NCBI RefSeq assembly: GCF_003073475.1
Contig: NZ_CP029033.1
Span: 248,001-312,000, forward strand
Length of the DNA: 64,000 bases
Direction: 5' to 3'
Source of the DNA: Actinobaculum sp. 313
Lineage (GTDB): Bacteria; Actinomycetota; Actinomycetes; Actinomycetales; Actinomycetaceae
The notes beneath the pieces are model-generated. The model was not told the origin of the DNA. It searched no databases and worked only from the letters and a program-made list of their open reading frames with translations. This document shows positions 1 to 8,634 of the stretch, piece after piece (within the stretch, counting starts at the first letter, position 1; every line of letters starts with the position of its first letter). Position numbers and translations under genes: made by a program.

Positions 1-89
1 TGAACCACGCAGTGCTCCACGTACAAAAACGTCATTCGGTCCTGAGCGCGTGGAAGCGCCGTTACCGGAACGGGAAGCAGGCGGGCCAT
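1..89 (-). CDS. cas1: Cas1e, type I-E CRISPR integrase (N-terminus only)
   Basis: Only the first 29 codons are inside the window; the gene continues past the left edge. The visible translation runs from ATG at 89 with MARLLPVPVTALPRAQDRM then TFLYVEHCVV, which matches the usual start of I-E Cas1 (a proline-rich start, then DR-hydrophobic-FLY-hydrophobic-E). Cas1 with Cas2 forms the integrase that inserts new spacers into the array. It starts 11 bp after the cas6e stop, the normal I-E gene order, so cas2 and the main array are expected just outside the window. A GAGG overlapping the cas6e stop region could serve as its ribosome binding site. The identity rests on a short stretch plus gene order. 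Confidence 0.85.
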   Translation of the reverse strand, partial: MARLLPVPVTALPRAQDRMTFLYVEHCVV

Positions 90-100
90 CGTCGTCAGCC

Positions 101-922
101 TCAGTGCGGATAGGCCAGCGTCATCAGCCCACAGCCGTAGGCTTTCGATGCTCCGAGACCGCTTACGAGCATGTGCCGTAGCCTCTCCGCATCGGTTACT
201 CGCAGTATCCCCTCGTACACGGTGCGATTGATCGTTACCCGGTCGTTGCCGCTACCGTCTTTCCGACGGCGACGGAAAGACGGCCGCTCCCGGCGGACAA
301 CGAGGGCGTTGACGGAGGCCGCAGGATCGTCATCACCTTGTTCCGTGCTAGCGCTACCGTCTAGGGCTACATTTTCACCGGGTGCAGATATGCGTGGAGT
401 ATCGCCGTGCCCGTCGCTGGAAGCGATGTTAAAGCCATGCTTTTCGCACCGTTCCAACAACCACTTGGCTTGGTGCATGATGGAAACGTGCCCGTATCGC
501 TTTCCCCGATTGCCAGAGTCTTGTGACTTGGCGTACATGGGGTTTGCTGCGAGACGGAAGGCCCACAATTGGCCTTCGCTCAGTTTGCGAAGGAAAGGAG
601 CGTAGTCGACTGTACGCGCTTCGCCAGCTCCGGCAGTATTCTCCAGCTTCTCCATGTCGGGAGTAGTGGGTGAGACGATGTAGAGCTTCGTTGTGAATGC
701 GCCCTCATCGACCCGCCACAAGACTCGCCCAGGACCTAATGAATCGTTCGGATCGGAGTATGTGGGGATAGCTTCCAGCGATTCGCGGCTGTCAGCCTCA
801 GCGTTGGCATCGCGGCCTGAACACGCCGCCGCAACCACTGCATGCATCACTTGTGGAGATCCGAGGTAACGACGGGTGTCCCGCCGTTTGATGTCGAGCT
901 TGAGTTGGGTTAGGAACATCAT
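101..922 (-). CDS. cas6e: Cas6e/CasE, crRNA endoribonuclease of the type I-E Cascade
   Basis: This 273-residue protein is predicted to cut pre-crRNA at the base of each repeat hairpin and stay bound to the crRNA 3' end in Cascade. It opens with MMFLTQLKLDIKRRDTRRYL; a histidine at about residue 27 (QVMHAVV) sits where the family has its catalytic His. It ends with the glycine-rich loop GLGASKAYGCGLMTLA, the diagnostic C-terminal RAMP signature. Its length fits the actinobacterial family (about 210-280 residues). Its ATG overlaps the cas5 stop by 4 bp (ATGA), indicating translational coupling. Residues 165-215 are a less conserved, Asp/Gly-rich stretch. The reading frame is intact. Confidence 0.93.
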   Translation of the reverse strand: MMFLTQLKLDIKRRDTRRYLGSPQVMHAVVAAACSGRDANAEADSRESLEAIPTYSDPNDSLGPGRVLWRVDEGAFTTKLYIVSPTTPDMEKLENTAGAGEARTVDYAPFLRKLSEGQLWAFRLAANPMYAKSQDSGNRGKRYGHVSIMHQAKWLLERCEKHGFNIASSDGHGDTPRISAPGENVALDGSASTEQGDDDPAASVNALVVRRERPSFRRRRKDGSGNDRVTINRTVYEGILRVTDAERLRHMLVSGLGASKAYGCGLMTLAYPH

Positions 923-1628
923 GCCTCCTGAGCTTGCTGGGCTGCATCCATAGGGTCGTGCTGGTCGGGAAGCACTACCCGGAGATGTACCTTTGATCGC
1001 TCAACATCTCGGAACCCATATTCACGCCGACGTGGATCGAAGGAAAAAGGAACGTCCCGACTCCCGAAAGCGTAGTCGGTGGATTCCCCTTCGGGAACTG
1101 CTTTTTTGTCGACGAGAATCTCAACATCGGACTCTGAGGTTCTGCGAAGATACGTTTCAGAGGCATGCCACGGTTCAGTCCGTAGAACTTCCAGCAGCTC
1201 TCCTTCGCGTAGTCCCAAAGAGACCGGCAATGTCGGAGGGCAGGAACGACGCCCTAGATAGAGGGGGAACCGTGGATGACGCAGCGCGAAGTCGAGCCTC
1301 TCCAGAACGTCGCGGTGTCCCTCAATGCCAGCGAGGAACACCGCATCAGAAAGGTAGTAGCGGTTCGATAAAGGCATGGACTTTTTGCCGTCCAATGTAC
1401 GTGCGGTGTGGAAGTCGCGCGTCACGGCTCCCGGCTGATCTATCCGAACTCCGAAACGGAGCATAATGAGATCCTCAACTGGGTCCGTGCGTCGTCGCCC
1501 TTCAGCGGCGGCGAGCATGCCAATGATTCCGCTTTTTGTGGGGATAGTTCGGTGGCGCGAACAGTGAAACGTGACTTCACTCCCCACGATTGCAAAGGTC
1601 CGCCGAGCCGAATAAGAAGAACAGTCAT
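919..1628 (-). pseudogene. cas5: Cas5e/CasD of Cascade, disrupted by a one-base frameshift
   Basis: Cas5e binds the 5' handle of the crRNA in Cascade. The gene starts at ATG 1628, overlapping the cas7 stop (TAATG), with MTVLLIRLGGPLQSWGVKS and RFTVRATELSP, the standard Cas5e N-terminus. The rest of the family sequence (PTKSGIIGMLAAAEGRRRTD, then FGVRIDQPG) lies in another frame. The frames join at the G run 1540-1543 (CCCC on the coding strand); one extra C gives ATELSPTKSGIIG and a 236-residue protein of normal length. I see a one-base deletion in a homopolymer. Whether it is a true mutation or a base-calling error cannot be settled here, but many other genes in this window show the same change, which favours error. 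If real, Cascade assembly would be lost. Confidence 0.9.
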
Positions 1629-2782
1629 TAGCCTTGCTCCGGGCTGCTCGCGTCTGTCTCCGAATTGCTGCCCTGGACGCTGGCGCGCACAGCAGTACTG
1701 AGTTCTTTATAGGTCACGCGCCGGCCGAGTCTGTTGACGGCATCAGAATCGTCAAGCGCGACCACGAAGCTCTCTTGCGGTTCCAAGCCGTACTGGGCAA
1801 CGACCTTGTCAGCATATGTTGCCAAGGCGTCTATTGACCGCGCAACGTAGCCGCGAGAAGAGTCCTGCTTGACGGCTTCCTCAAACGCGCCGACGAATGA
1901 TATCGGCTGGTCATCACGAACCATTACGACGATGGCATCTGGCAGCGTACGGTTTGCGAACGTGTTCTGCTTGCCGGTAGGCATGGAGGTGGCGAATCCA
2001 TCAACGAATGCTGTGAGAGCGCGTAAAGTGGCCTCCTTATCCCCAAGGTTTTCGTGCAGCATGTCGAGGTTCACGGTGGCGTAACGGTAGACCGTGGCGG
2101 AGGAGAATTCGACCGTTCCCATCATGCCTGCGCCGACGTCCTCTTCCGCATCGGAGCGCGCCTTGGCATCATCGACTGCTGTGAAGAAGTCATACTCATT
2201 TTCAGCTGCGTGCGTGGATAACGCGTGCGCAACCTGGCAAGCGGCATCAACGTTGAGATCGGCGTCGTCGGCTACCATCCGTCCGAAGAGTGCCACGTCA
2301 ATGGAGTTGTCAGACTTGAAGATAGTCTTGACTGCCTTCTTATCGAGAGGCGCCCCGGAGTGCGAACACTTGACGGCGAGTTCCGCGAGTTGAACAATCT
2401 GCCGGTACGACAGGAAGATCAGATAGCCAGATTCGGCAGGTTTTGGCGCCGCACCCTTCGTCGTACGAGGAGAAGAGGTCTTGATACCCGCAGCCTTGAA
2501 AATCTCCTCCGCAAGGTTTTCTGCATCGTCAGCCAAATCGGCAGCCTGGGTGGTGATTTCGCTGGCAAGTAACCCTACAACGCGCTTTGTGCGCGTGCCT
2601 AGCTCACTGGAGTCGAGGTGATCTTGGAAGTAGAGACGTGTGGCGTGCTTCCAAGATTGACTGGAAATGCGCAGGCGCCGCACGCCCCCATAAACTGCGG
2701 ACTTTGGGGAGCCGGTGTCATCACGATTGACGCACGATGGCGGAAGATTCTGGATGATGTGGATGTCAACGTAGGTGCTCAT
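1628..2782 (-). CDS. cas7: Cas7e/CasC, Cascade backbone subunit
   Basis: This 384-residue protein is the backbone subunit, present in six copies along the crRNA in type I-E Cascade. The N-terminus YVDIHIIQNLPPSCVNRDD followed by GSPKSAVYGGVRRLRISSQSWK is the classic Cas7e (Cse4/CasC) signature, and GMMGTVEFSSATVYRYATVN with a later PTGKQNTFANRTLPD are typical of the central and C-terminal parts. Length is normal (about 350-390 residues). It overlaps cse2 by 4 bp upstream and cas5 by one base downstream, so the whole cas block reads as one translationally coupled operon. The frame is intact. Confidence 0.96.
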   Translation of the reverse strand: MSTYVDIHIIQNLPPSCVNRDDTGSPKSAVYGGVRRLRISSQSWKHATRLYFQDHLDSSELGTRTKRVVGLLASEITTQAADLADDAENLAEEIFKAAGIKTSSPRTTKGAAPKPAESGYLIFLSYRQIVQLAELAVKCSHSGAPLDKKAVKTIFKSDNSIDVALFGRMVADDADLNVDAACQVAHALSTHAAENEYDFFTAVDDAKARSDAEEDVGAGMMGTVEFSSATVYRYATVNLDMLHENLGDKEATLRALTAFVDGFATSMPTGKQNTFANRTLPDAIVVMVRDDQPISFVGAFEEAVKQDSSRGYVARSIDALATYADKVVAQYGLEPQESFVVALDDSDAVNRLGRRVTYKELSTAVRASVQGSNSETDASSPEQG

Positions 2783-3492
2783 AATGCTTGTTCTCCATTG
2801 TGTGTGTTATCGGATATGTCGGATGACGAGGGTGCGCCGTCGTCCTGTGGTGGTATGCGGTAGTACTGTCGCGACCAACGCAATCGGACTTCTTTGGGGC
2901 CGCCCGGGTACTGGAATGAAATGAGGTCGTCGGCCAGCATGGCGTAATCGAGAGGGATCTCTTCGGTCCGCAGCAGCGAGATGAAGGTACGTAGATGACG
3001 GCGTAGTTCAGCGGTCGTTGATGAAGTCACCAGGGCGTCGAAGCGGGCGCGTTTCGACGCCTGTTCTTCATCACCTGTGCCAATCAACTCACGAGCTGCG
3101 TAACCGAGCCCCCAGCCGGGGCGGTGCATTCCCTGCTGCCGTGACTGCTGGTGCACGGCGTACAGGGTCATCACGGTATGGGCAGCCAACTCCTCGGGTG
3201 TTGGTTGGTCTCCAACTCGCCCACTTCTTTCTGTGCCATTGGCGTACTTCGCTGGATCGACGGCGGTTAGGTCCCAGACGGAGGGAACCTCACCAGGTGC
3301 GCTTGCAGCAGCGTGCCGCAATTTGGCCAAGTTTGCTCTGGCATCGGAGTGCTCTTGCAGTATTTTCTTTTGTATGCCCACAATCCGTTGATCAAGACTG
3401 TGGGCGAGCTTACTGAGACGGGGGCGATACTTCTGCCGGTCATTTTCGGCCTCTCCACCATCCGTTGACTGCGTTGTATCTGTAGTGCTCAT
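2779..3492 (-). CDS. cse2: Cse2/CasB, small subunit of type I-E Cascade
   Basis: This 237-residue, largely helical protein is predicted to be the small Cascade subunit, present as a dimer that stabilises the R-loop. Family features are the basic helical segments and the region AAHTVMTLYAVHQQSRQQGM, RPGWGLGYAARELI and FDALVTSSTTAELRRHLRTF, then ISLLRTEEIPLDYAMLADDL with FQYPG, which are well-known Cse2 motifs. It is longer than E. coli CasB (160 residues) because of charged N- and C-terminal tails, which is common in actinobacteria. The 4-bp ATGA overlaps with cse1 and cas7 show coupling. The call rests on both motif and position. Confidence 0.93.
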   Translation of the reverse strand: MSTTDTTQSTDGGEAENDRQKYRPRLSKLAHSLDQRIVGIQKKILQEHSDARANLAKLRHAAASAPGEVPSVWDLTAVDPAKYANGTERSGRVGDQPTPEELAAHTVMTLYAVHQQSRQQGMHRPGWGLGYAARELIGTGDEEQASKRARFDALVTSSTTAELRRHLRTFISLLRTEEIPLDYAMLADDLISFQYPGGPKEVRLRWSRQYYRIPPQDDGAPSSSDISDNTHNGEQAL

Positions 3493-5156
3493 TCTCCTTC
3501 CTTTCTTTTGTCGTTGGGCTTGGTATCAACTTCTGACCGTGAGGATGTTTCCGGCCTTGGGAGTGTTTTGTTGAGAGCCGCGTAGAACCAGGCAAGAGCC
3601 TTGCCCAGATCAACTCGAGATGAGCCTTCTCCATGTCCGGTCACGGCGGTGGCCGGCGCAGCTGCAGCAAGGGCATCGGCCTGCGTGCGTGCTTCTTTGC
3701 GCAGCACGCCCCGCCATTCGTCGCGTGCTGCATCCGGGTCTGCTCCGTCAAGTGCCGCGAGCCAGCGAGGGAACTGTTGGTCTAGGACTAGATAGAACGC
3801 GATCCCGGCTTGCTTTGCAGCAACGTTTACCCGGTCAGGTTCGGCTCCCTGAGCGCGTGCTAGGTTTCCACCGAGATTACGCACGGCCGCTGCTACCTGC
3901 TCGGCTTCTTCCATGGCGTCGTGAACCACATCTACTAAACGCTCATTACCCGGTGCAAGAAGCGCGGCCGGAATAGCTAGAGTATCGTCGACCAATTCCT
4001 CAACCACGGCTTCTTGTGAGCCATACTGCATGCCCACCGCATGGACGGAAATCAACCCACGATTGAGAACGTATTCCTCTGCCATAAGCCAGCGGTGGAA
4101 ACGGAGTACACCCGGGTTTATGAAGCGCTGTACTTCCCCGGCCCCTTTCACGGTGATGGAAGGGCTGAGCTGCGAGACCAAGCTTGGCAGGCCGCGCCAC
4201 AGCGCCCGATCAGTGGGAAGCTTACGTGGCATGTAGACGGTGCGCTTGAGTTTCTTCGACTGCGGATCCGAGTAGCGCCACGCGCTCATCGGCTCGTAAT
4301 GAAATCGATCTTGCGGGGTGGCCTTATCACCGTTCCCGAGGAAAACACCGGTGACGCCGTCATCGTCGCCGTGGAGCAAGATACGCCGGGTTTGCCATGT
4401 AAAACATGACACTGGGCCCGTCGGTTGCAAGTCCAAAGAACCCGCTGGACCGTCTAACTCGCGCTCCCAGGGCGGCAAATCCTCTTCCACCCTTCTCAAG
4501 CCCGAATTCTCTCCCGGCACGACGGTATTGAGTAGCAGAGTGCGCAGTAGCGTCTCACCTTCGACGGCGATGACCCCGATTTGCCCGGTCCATCCCGGAC
4601 CGATGGGGTAACCTTTTCCGCCCTTGACGCTCGGGTCGCCGACCGCACCTGTGTGGATGCCAGATGGGTCGAAGGCGTGGGCATGGATGAGCCATCGCGC
4701 GGCCTCCGCCCAAGAAATCCGTTCAAGCCCCTCGCCGCCGCGAGTTGTGAAGAATGGCTCTCCATTTGGCACGTCGATGATAAGTGATTCCAGCCCGGAG
4801 ACTTTATCGGATGCGGAATGGATTCCGGCTACTTGGAAGAAGGGTGCAGTCGAATCCCGTAAGTCGAAGCGAGGACGGTGACCTTCCAAATAAGCGATGG
4901 CATCATCTGCCAGGAGTTCGGGATTGTCCCAGTAGTCCAGCCAGGTCTCTTCGTTATCGGGGCCGTTCATGGTGCGGTGGCAGATCGCTAACAGCAATCG
5001 CAAGATCGCGATGTCCTGGCTGGCAATTTCACCGTGGATGCCGCTAATCGCATGCGCTTCACGAAAGATGCCAAGCAAGGAAAGCTGGACAGGGGAGCCA
5101 TCAAGCCGGGCAATCCGGATCCAAGGCTCATCGAGTAGGTTGAAGGAGTCGGTCAT
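3489..5156 (-). CDS. cse1: Cse1/CasA, PAM-recognising large subunit of type I-E Cascade
   Basis: This 555-residue protein is the large Cascade subunit, which reads the PAM and recruits Cas3. The N-terminus FNLLDEPWIRI is the hallmark of Cse1, followed by a segment with LLAICHRTMNG. The central part has FFTTRGGEGLERISWAEAAR and GPGWTGQIGVIAVEG, and the C-terminal four-helix bundle begins near LVDVVHDAMEEAEQVA. Length matches the family (about 500-570 residues). It overlaps cas3 and cse2 by 4 bp each. The last 25 residues are hydrophilic and charged. The frame is intact. Confidence 0.95.
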   Translation of the reverse strand: MTDSFNLLDEPWIRIARLDGSPVQLSLLGIFREAHAISGIHGEIASQDIAILRLLLAICHRTMNGPDNEETWLDYWDNPELLADDAIAYLEGHRPRFDLRDSTAPFFQVAGIHSASDKVSGLESLIIDVPNGEPFFTTRGGEGLERISWAEAARWLIHAHAFDPSGIHTGAVGDPSVKGGKGYPIGPGWTGQIGVIAVEGETLLRTLLLNTVVPGENSGLRRVEEDLPPWERELDGPAGSLDLQPTGPVSCFTWQTRRILLHGDDDGVTGVFLGNGDKATPQDRFHYEPMSAWRYSDPQSKKLKRTVYMPRKLPTDRALWRGLPSLVSQLSPSITVKGAGEVQRFINPGVLRFHRWLMAEEYVLNRGLISVHAVGMQYGSQEAVVEELVDDTLAIPAALLAPGNERLVDVVHDAMEEAEQVAAAVRNLGGNLARAQGAEPDRVNVAAKQAGIAFYLVLDQQFPRWLAALDGADPDAARDEWRGVLRKEARTQADALAAAAPATAVTGHGEGSSRVDLGKALAWFYAALNKTLPRPETSSRSEVDTKPNDKRKEGE

Positions 5157-8100
5157 TCTTTCGGGACCTCCATTAATCCGGTCGCAGAGTCGTAGGTCAG
5201 ACGTTTTCCCAGTAGCGTGGCGACACCATCTACTAGCGGTAGGAAGAGCTGCCCCTGCAAGTTGTAATCATCCTGCCATGGGGCTACGACACATTTTTCG
5301 AGTGAATTGATTGCATCATCGATTTTGCGTCCGCTTGTGAGACTTGCGGGCAAGCGGACGGCGGAGAGCATCATGGCTCGGACCGTTGGCTTATCGGGTA
5401 CTCGGTCAGTGGGGATACGAACGCCCGGCGCTTCGGGGGCTGTGCTGAGCGTGCGGAGCTCCGCATCTGAGGCATCGAGAAGAATCACTTCGAGAGAGTC
5501 TTCGCCGTCGCGGACCTGGGCACGGCCCTTTTCTTCGTTATCGCTCGCAGTGCCATCAAGCCATTGGACTAGTGACGTACTTGGGGCAGCTGGCTTGGGT
5601 GGGTGCAGAAGGAAGGTTTCTGCAGCTTCCGCTTTGGAGCGTTTCTCTTTCTCTGCGTCACTCAAGGCTTCTGCAAGCGCTTCCGCCCACGCGGGCGGTG
5701 AGGTACCTTCGTTGCCGTACACGGTCTCCATCAGATGATGGACATCGTCTGGTACCGATACGGTTCCGCCGCGTTCCAGCACCTCATTGATGGTGGCCGC
5801 GGTTCTCAGCAGGTCGTATGTGCCGTAAATTGCCTTCGCGCCGTGCTCTAAGTGTGGGTCTGGCTTTCCCGGCGATGGCAGGCACTGAACGTAGCAAAGC
5901 GGCTCCGTCAGGCGGGGAGGCCGTGGCCGTCGGTGGCGGTGCAACCGCCCCATGCGTTGCAGGATGAGATCGAAGGGCGCAAGATCGGTGATGAGCAGGT
6001 CGAAATCGACATCTAAGGATTGCTCAACTACTTGTGTGGCGACGACGATGGCACGCTCTGGACGCTTTATCTGGCGTTGAGTGCCTTGCTCTTCGCGGCC
6101 CGGAGGTCCGAAACGCGCCAGCAAGTCAGCATCTTTGGCTTGCCGGTCGGAGACTGTGAAGCCGGCGTGGTGCAGCGAGACATCCTCACCGAACACCTTG
6201 CGGAGTTCCAGGTAGGTGTTCTGTGCCCGACGTACCGTGTTACGCACCACGAGCGCGCAACCGCCGTCGGCCAAGTGCTCGCGGAAGAAGGACGTCAGGT
6301 CGACGTCGTCGCGCAGCGATTGAACGGTGGTGGTACTTCGCCGCCCGGATGACTGGGTAGGGGAAACATGACTGTCCGAGGATCCTACTGTTACCACGCA
6401 TGGAAAGGGAGTGTTCAGTCGGGCGGCCACGTTTGAGGTGATAGCGGTTGTCCGCGATTTTAGGCCTTGTGCCACATTGAGTCCATCCCGGTACGCATTC
6501 ACCAGCGCCGAGCACCGCTCTTCCGACAGTGTGGCAGAGAGCAAGATGACAGGTACCCCCATAGCGGCAACCCAGGTCAGAGCTCGATCCAGATAAACAT
6601 TCATATAGGTGGAGTAGGAGTGCACCTCGTCCACGATTACTATCTTGCGGGAAAGCCCGAGATGACGAAGGGCAAGGTGCGGGGAACGCATCGCCCCGAA
6701 TAGAAGGTGATCGACCGTCGTTACAACGAAGTCGGAGAGCATGGACTTCTTTCTCCCGTTGAACCAGGAGAGGATTGCAATATCCGTTTGGTGCTCTGTC
6801 GGTGTTGTGCGACTTGAGACTCGCGTACTCGCATTGGCTCGCGCTTCGACCTCGTCCCAGCCAATCTCGCCCGGTAGCGGCGTGGTGTGGCTGTTTTCCG
6901 GTGTGGGGCCCGCTGCGATGTCGTCGGCATCCTCACCCAGACTGCCGAGAAGTCGCTCATGGATCTCATACCCCTTTCGGCGCAGCATCGCGGCCTTCGT
7001 GTTCAGGCGAGCACGCCCGTGTAGCAGGCTAGTCGCGAAGACCGAAGGAGCACCGCTTGCGGAGTATGCCTCTTCAATGTGATCAAGCCACGTGAGTTCG
7101 CGTGCGAACATCGCATCTGTGGTTGCCTGCGTGGGCAGTGCGAAGAGAAGCCCGGAGCGGCCGGTTCGAGCGGCCAGAATCTCTGCCGCAAGCAGTGCGG
7201 CCTCGGTCTTGCCTCCTCCGGTCGCGTCTTCAACGATCATAAGACCGGGCAGCTCCATGGTACGGGCTGTTTCAACCGCCTTCTCTTGAACGGGAGTAGC
7301 GCGCGCCTCGACTGGCAGGCTGAATCGTGACGCAAGGAGGGCGTCCGCATCATTTCCACCATCATGGGGATGCCAAGGCGAAGGGATCTCGATGCGTGCC
7401 AGCGCATCTTCGCAACGGCCTGCGTGGGCATCCGGTTGTAAAAGGCTTAGACCAAGATCGTCATCGTCAAGCAGTTGGAAATAGGCCTCGGTCGAGGCCA
7501 GCCAGTCCGAGACGATGACGAGGCCCGAGAGCTCCACCAGAAACGCCTGTGACCAGCCGCGCTCGGCCCAGTGCTCAAGATACCGTTTGGCGCCGGTGCG
7601 GTTCACAATGAGTTCCAGAAGTTCGGACTGAGTTTGCCTCCATGCCTCGTTTCCCAAGAGATGACTGCGTCCCGGATCTTTAGCACGGGCAATGTCTTCG
7701 TTGGTAGGCGGTATTCCGTGATGGCCCCGACGACGGAGGCTAGTGCCTTCGTGAAGCGGCGATTCCACCCGCATGTTTCGACGAGCCAGCGGCTTAGAAT
7801 CACGTGTCCGGCTAGACCGTGGGGGATTTTGCGCCGCTCGAGCGGGTCTATTGGCTCCGATGTAAGACCGGCTTCTTGCATCCGATCATGAAGGTAACTC
7901 ACTTTTGTGGAAAAAGCGGGTGTGCACTTGCCTATATCGTGCACGCCAGCGACCCACGAGGCTAGGAGCCTGAACTCTTCAGCGGGTGCAAGGCCGGTGG
8001 TGGAATCTGAGAATTCGCGCTCCAGCAGATCACAGATGGTTGGGCTGAGCCAGTTCTCAGCCAGATGAGCAGCTACGGCAGCGGAATCCAAGAGGTGGAG

Positions 8101-8211
8101 TGACAAGGGCAACCAGCGTCGCTGGTCGGGGACAAGGCCTGATGCGGACCAGGCTCGACCGGACTTAGCCCAGACTCGCTGGGCTCGCGGGCTTAGCATC
8201 ATCGCTATCAT
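5153..8211 (-). pseudogene. cas3: Cas3 HD nuclease-helicase, interrupted by a one-base frameshift in the HD domain
   Basis: Cas3 degrades target DNA after Cascade binding. The first frame (from about 8211, MIAMMLSPRAQRVWAKSG) carries most of the HD nuclease domain: HLLDSAAVAAHL, GVHDIGKCTPAF and PHGLAGHVILSRWL. The second frame carries the rest: GHHGIPPTNED, then the helicase with Walker A DATGGGKTEAALLA, the DEVH box in IVDEVHSYSTYMN, and QRMGRLHRH. The frames meet at the C run 7725-7728; one added G on the coding strand restores VVGGHHGIPP, the conserved HH motif, and gives about 1019 residues. So a homopolymer deletion sits exactly in the metal-binding GGHHG motif. Start choice is uncertain; the ATGs at 8199, 8202 and 8211 are all possible and none has a good ribosome binding site. 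Confidence 0.9.
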
Positions 8212-8214
8212 CAC

Positions 8215-8488
8215 CGTTCGGGGTAGGTTGTGCTCCAAATGGTAGATAATGATTGTGTTGTGCAGGTTTACGACTTGCCGGTACCGCCGTACGGAAAGGC
8301 GACACTGCAGTCTTTCGAGGTAAAGGTAAATTAAGTGAAGGAGGGGCAAGCTGCTCCGTCACGAAATGATCCAGAGGGAGCCACTATCGAGCCAGTGCAG
8401 ATATACCCAACGGCTTATTGTTAGAATTAACCTTGTGGTGCCGAGTTTAGAACTCTGGAAAGGATTGCGCAAGTAGTCCCGGAGTTGC
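8215..8488. other. AT-richer intergenic stretch between cas3 and the CRISPR-like repeat (possible leader)
   Basis: This gene-free stretch is clearly richer in A+T than its neighbours (for example around 8220-8290 and 8405-8465). It lies upstream of cas3 on the minus strand and directly before the I-E-like repeat on the plus strand. That is where the cas promoter and a CRISPR leader would be expected. I found no confident -35/-10 pair and no open frame. The leader role is inferred from position only. Confidence 0.4.
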
Positions 8489-8516
8489 GTGCACCCTGCT
8501 GTGGCGGGGATGATCC
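8489..8516 (+). CRISPR. Single type I-E-like CRISPR repeat (orphan or relic array)
   Basis: These 28 nt have the length and layout of actinobacterial I-E repeats: GTG start (GTGCACCC), a short imperfect palindrome and the characteristic end GCGGGGATGATCC. The left palindrome arm is degenerate (CCCTGC instead of CCCCGC). No identical second copy follows at the expected spacing of about 61 bp. A shorter echo, CACCCGCGTAAGCGGGG at 8542-8558, has the repeat core hairpin but not the ends. The strand is that of a crRNA 5' handle ending ATGATCC, so transcription would run away from cas3. It is best described as a one-repeat remnant or an unexpanded array. Confidence 0.65.
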
Positions 8517-8537
8517 AGACTTGTTGTTTGACTTGGC

Positions 8538-8606
8538 CCTTCACCCGCGTAAGCGGGGCTTTGACGGGCAGCCGCTGGGGACGTAACGGGCCCCAGCAGT
8601 TGCCCG
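8538..8606 (+). promoter_or_regulatory. Structured leader of moaA with two stem-loops
   Basis: Two hairpins precede moaA. The first is CCCGC-gtaa-GCGGG at 8544-8557. The second, 8565-8606, is a long nested stem: outer CGGGCA/TGCCCG, a 3x3 internal loop (gcc/agt), inner GCTGGGG/CCCCAGC and a 10-nt apical loop. A short U-rich stretch (TTTTCT) follows near 8618, and moaA starts at 8635. It could be an attenuator, a terminator for transcripts arriving from the repeat, or a ligand-responsive leader. I could not match it to the Moco riboswitch consensus, so no class is assigned. Confidence 0.45.
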
Positions 8607-8634
8607 ACCTAATCGAGTTTTCTGAGAGATCCAT

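Noticed and set aside
8538-8565. Second CRISPR repeat after 8489-8516
   Set aside because: Only the hairpin core matches; the GTG start and ATGATCC end are missing, and the spacing (about 49 bp) is too short for I-E. It is better read as part of the moaA leader.
8565-8606. Moco riboswitch
   Set aside because: The nested stem does not show the conserved loops of the known Moco motif; kept only as an unclassified structured leader.
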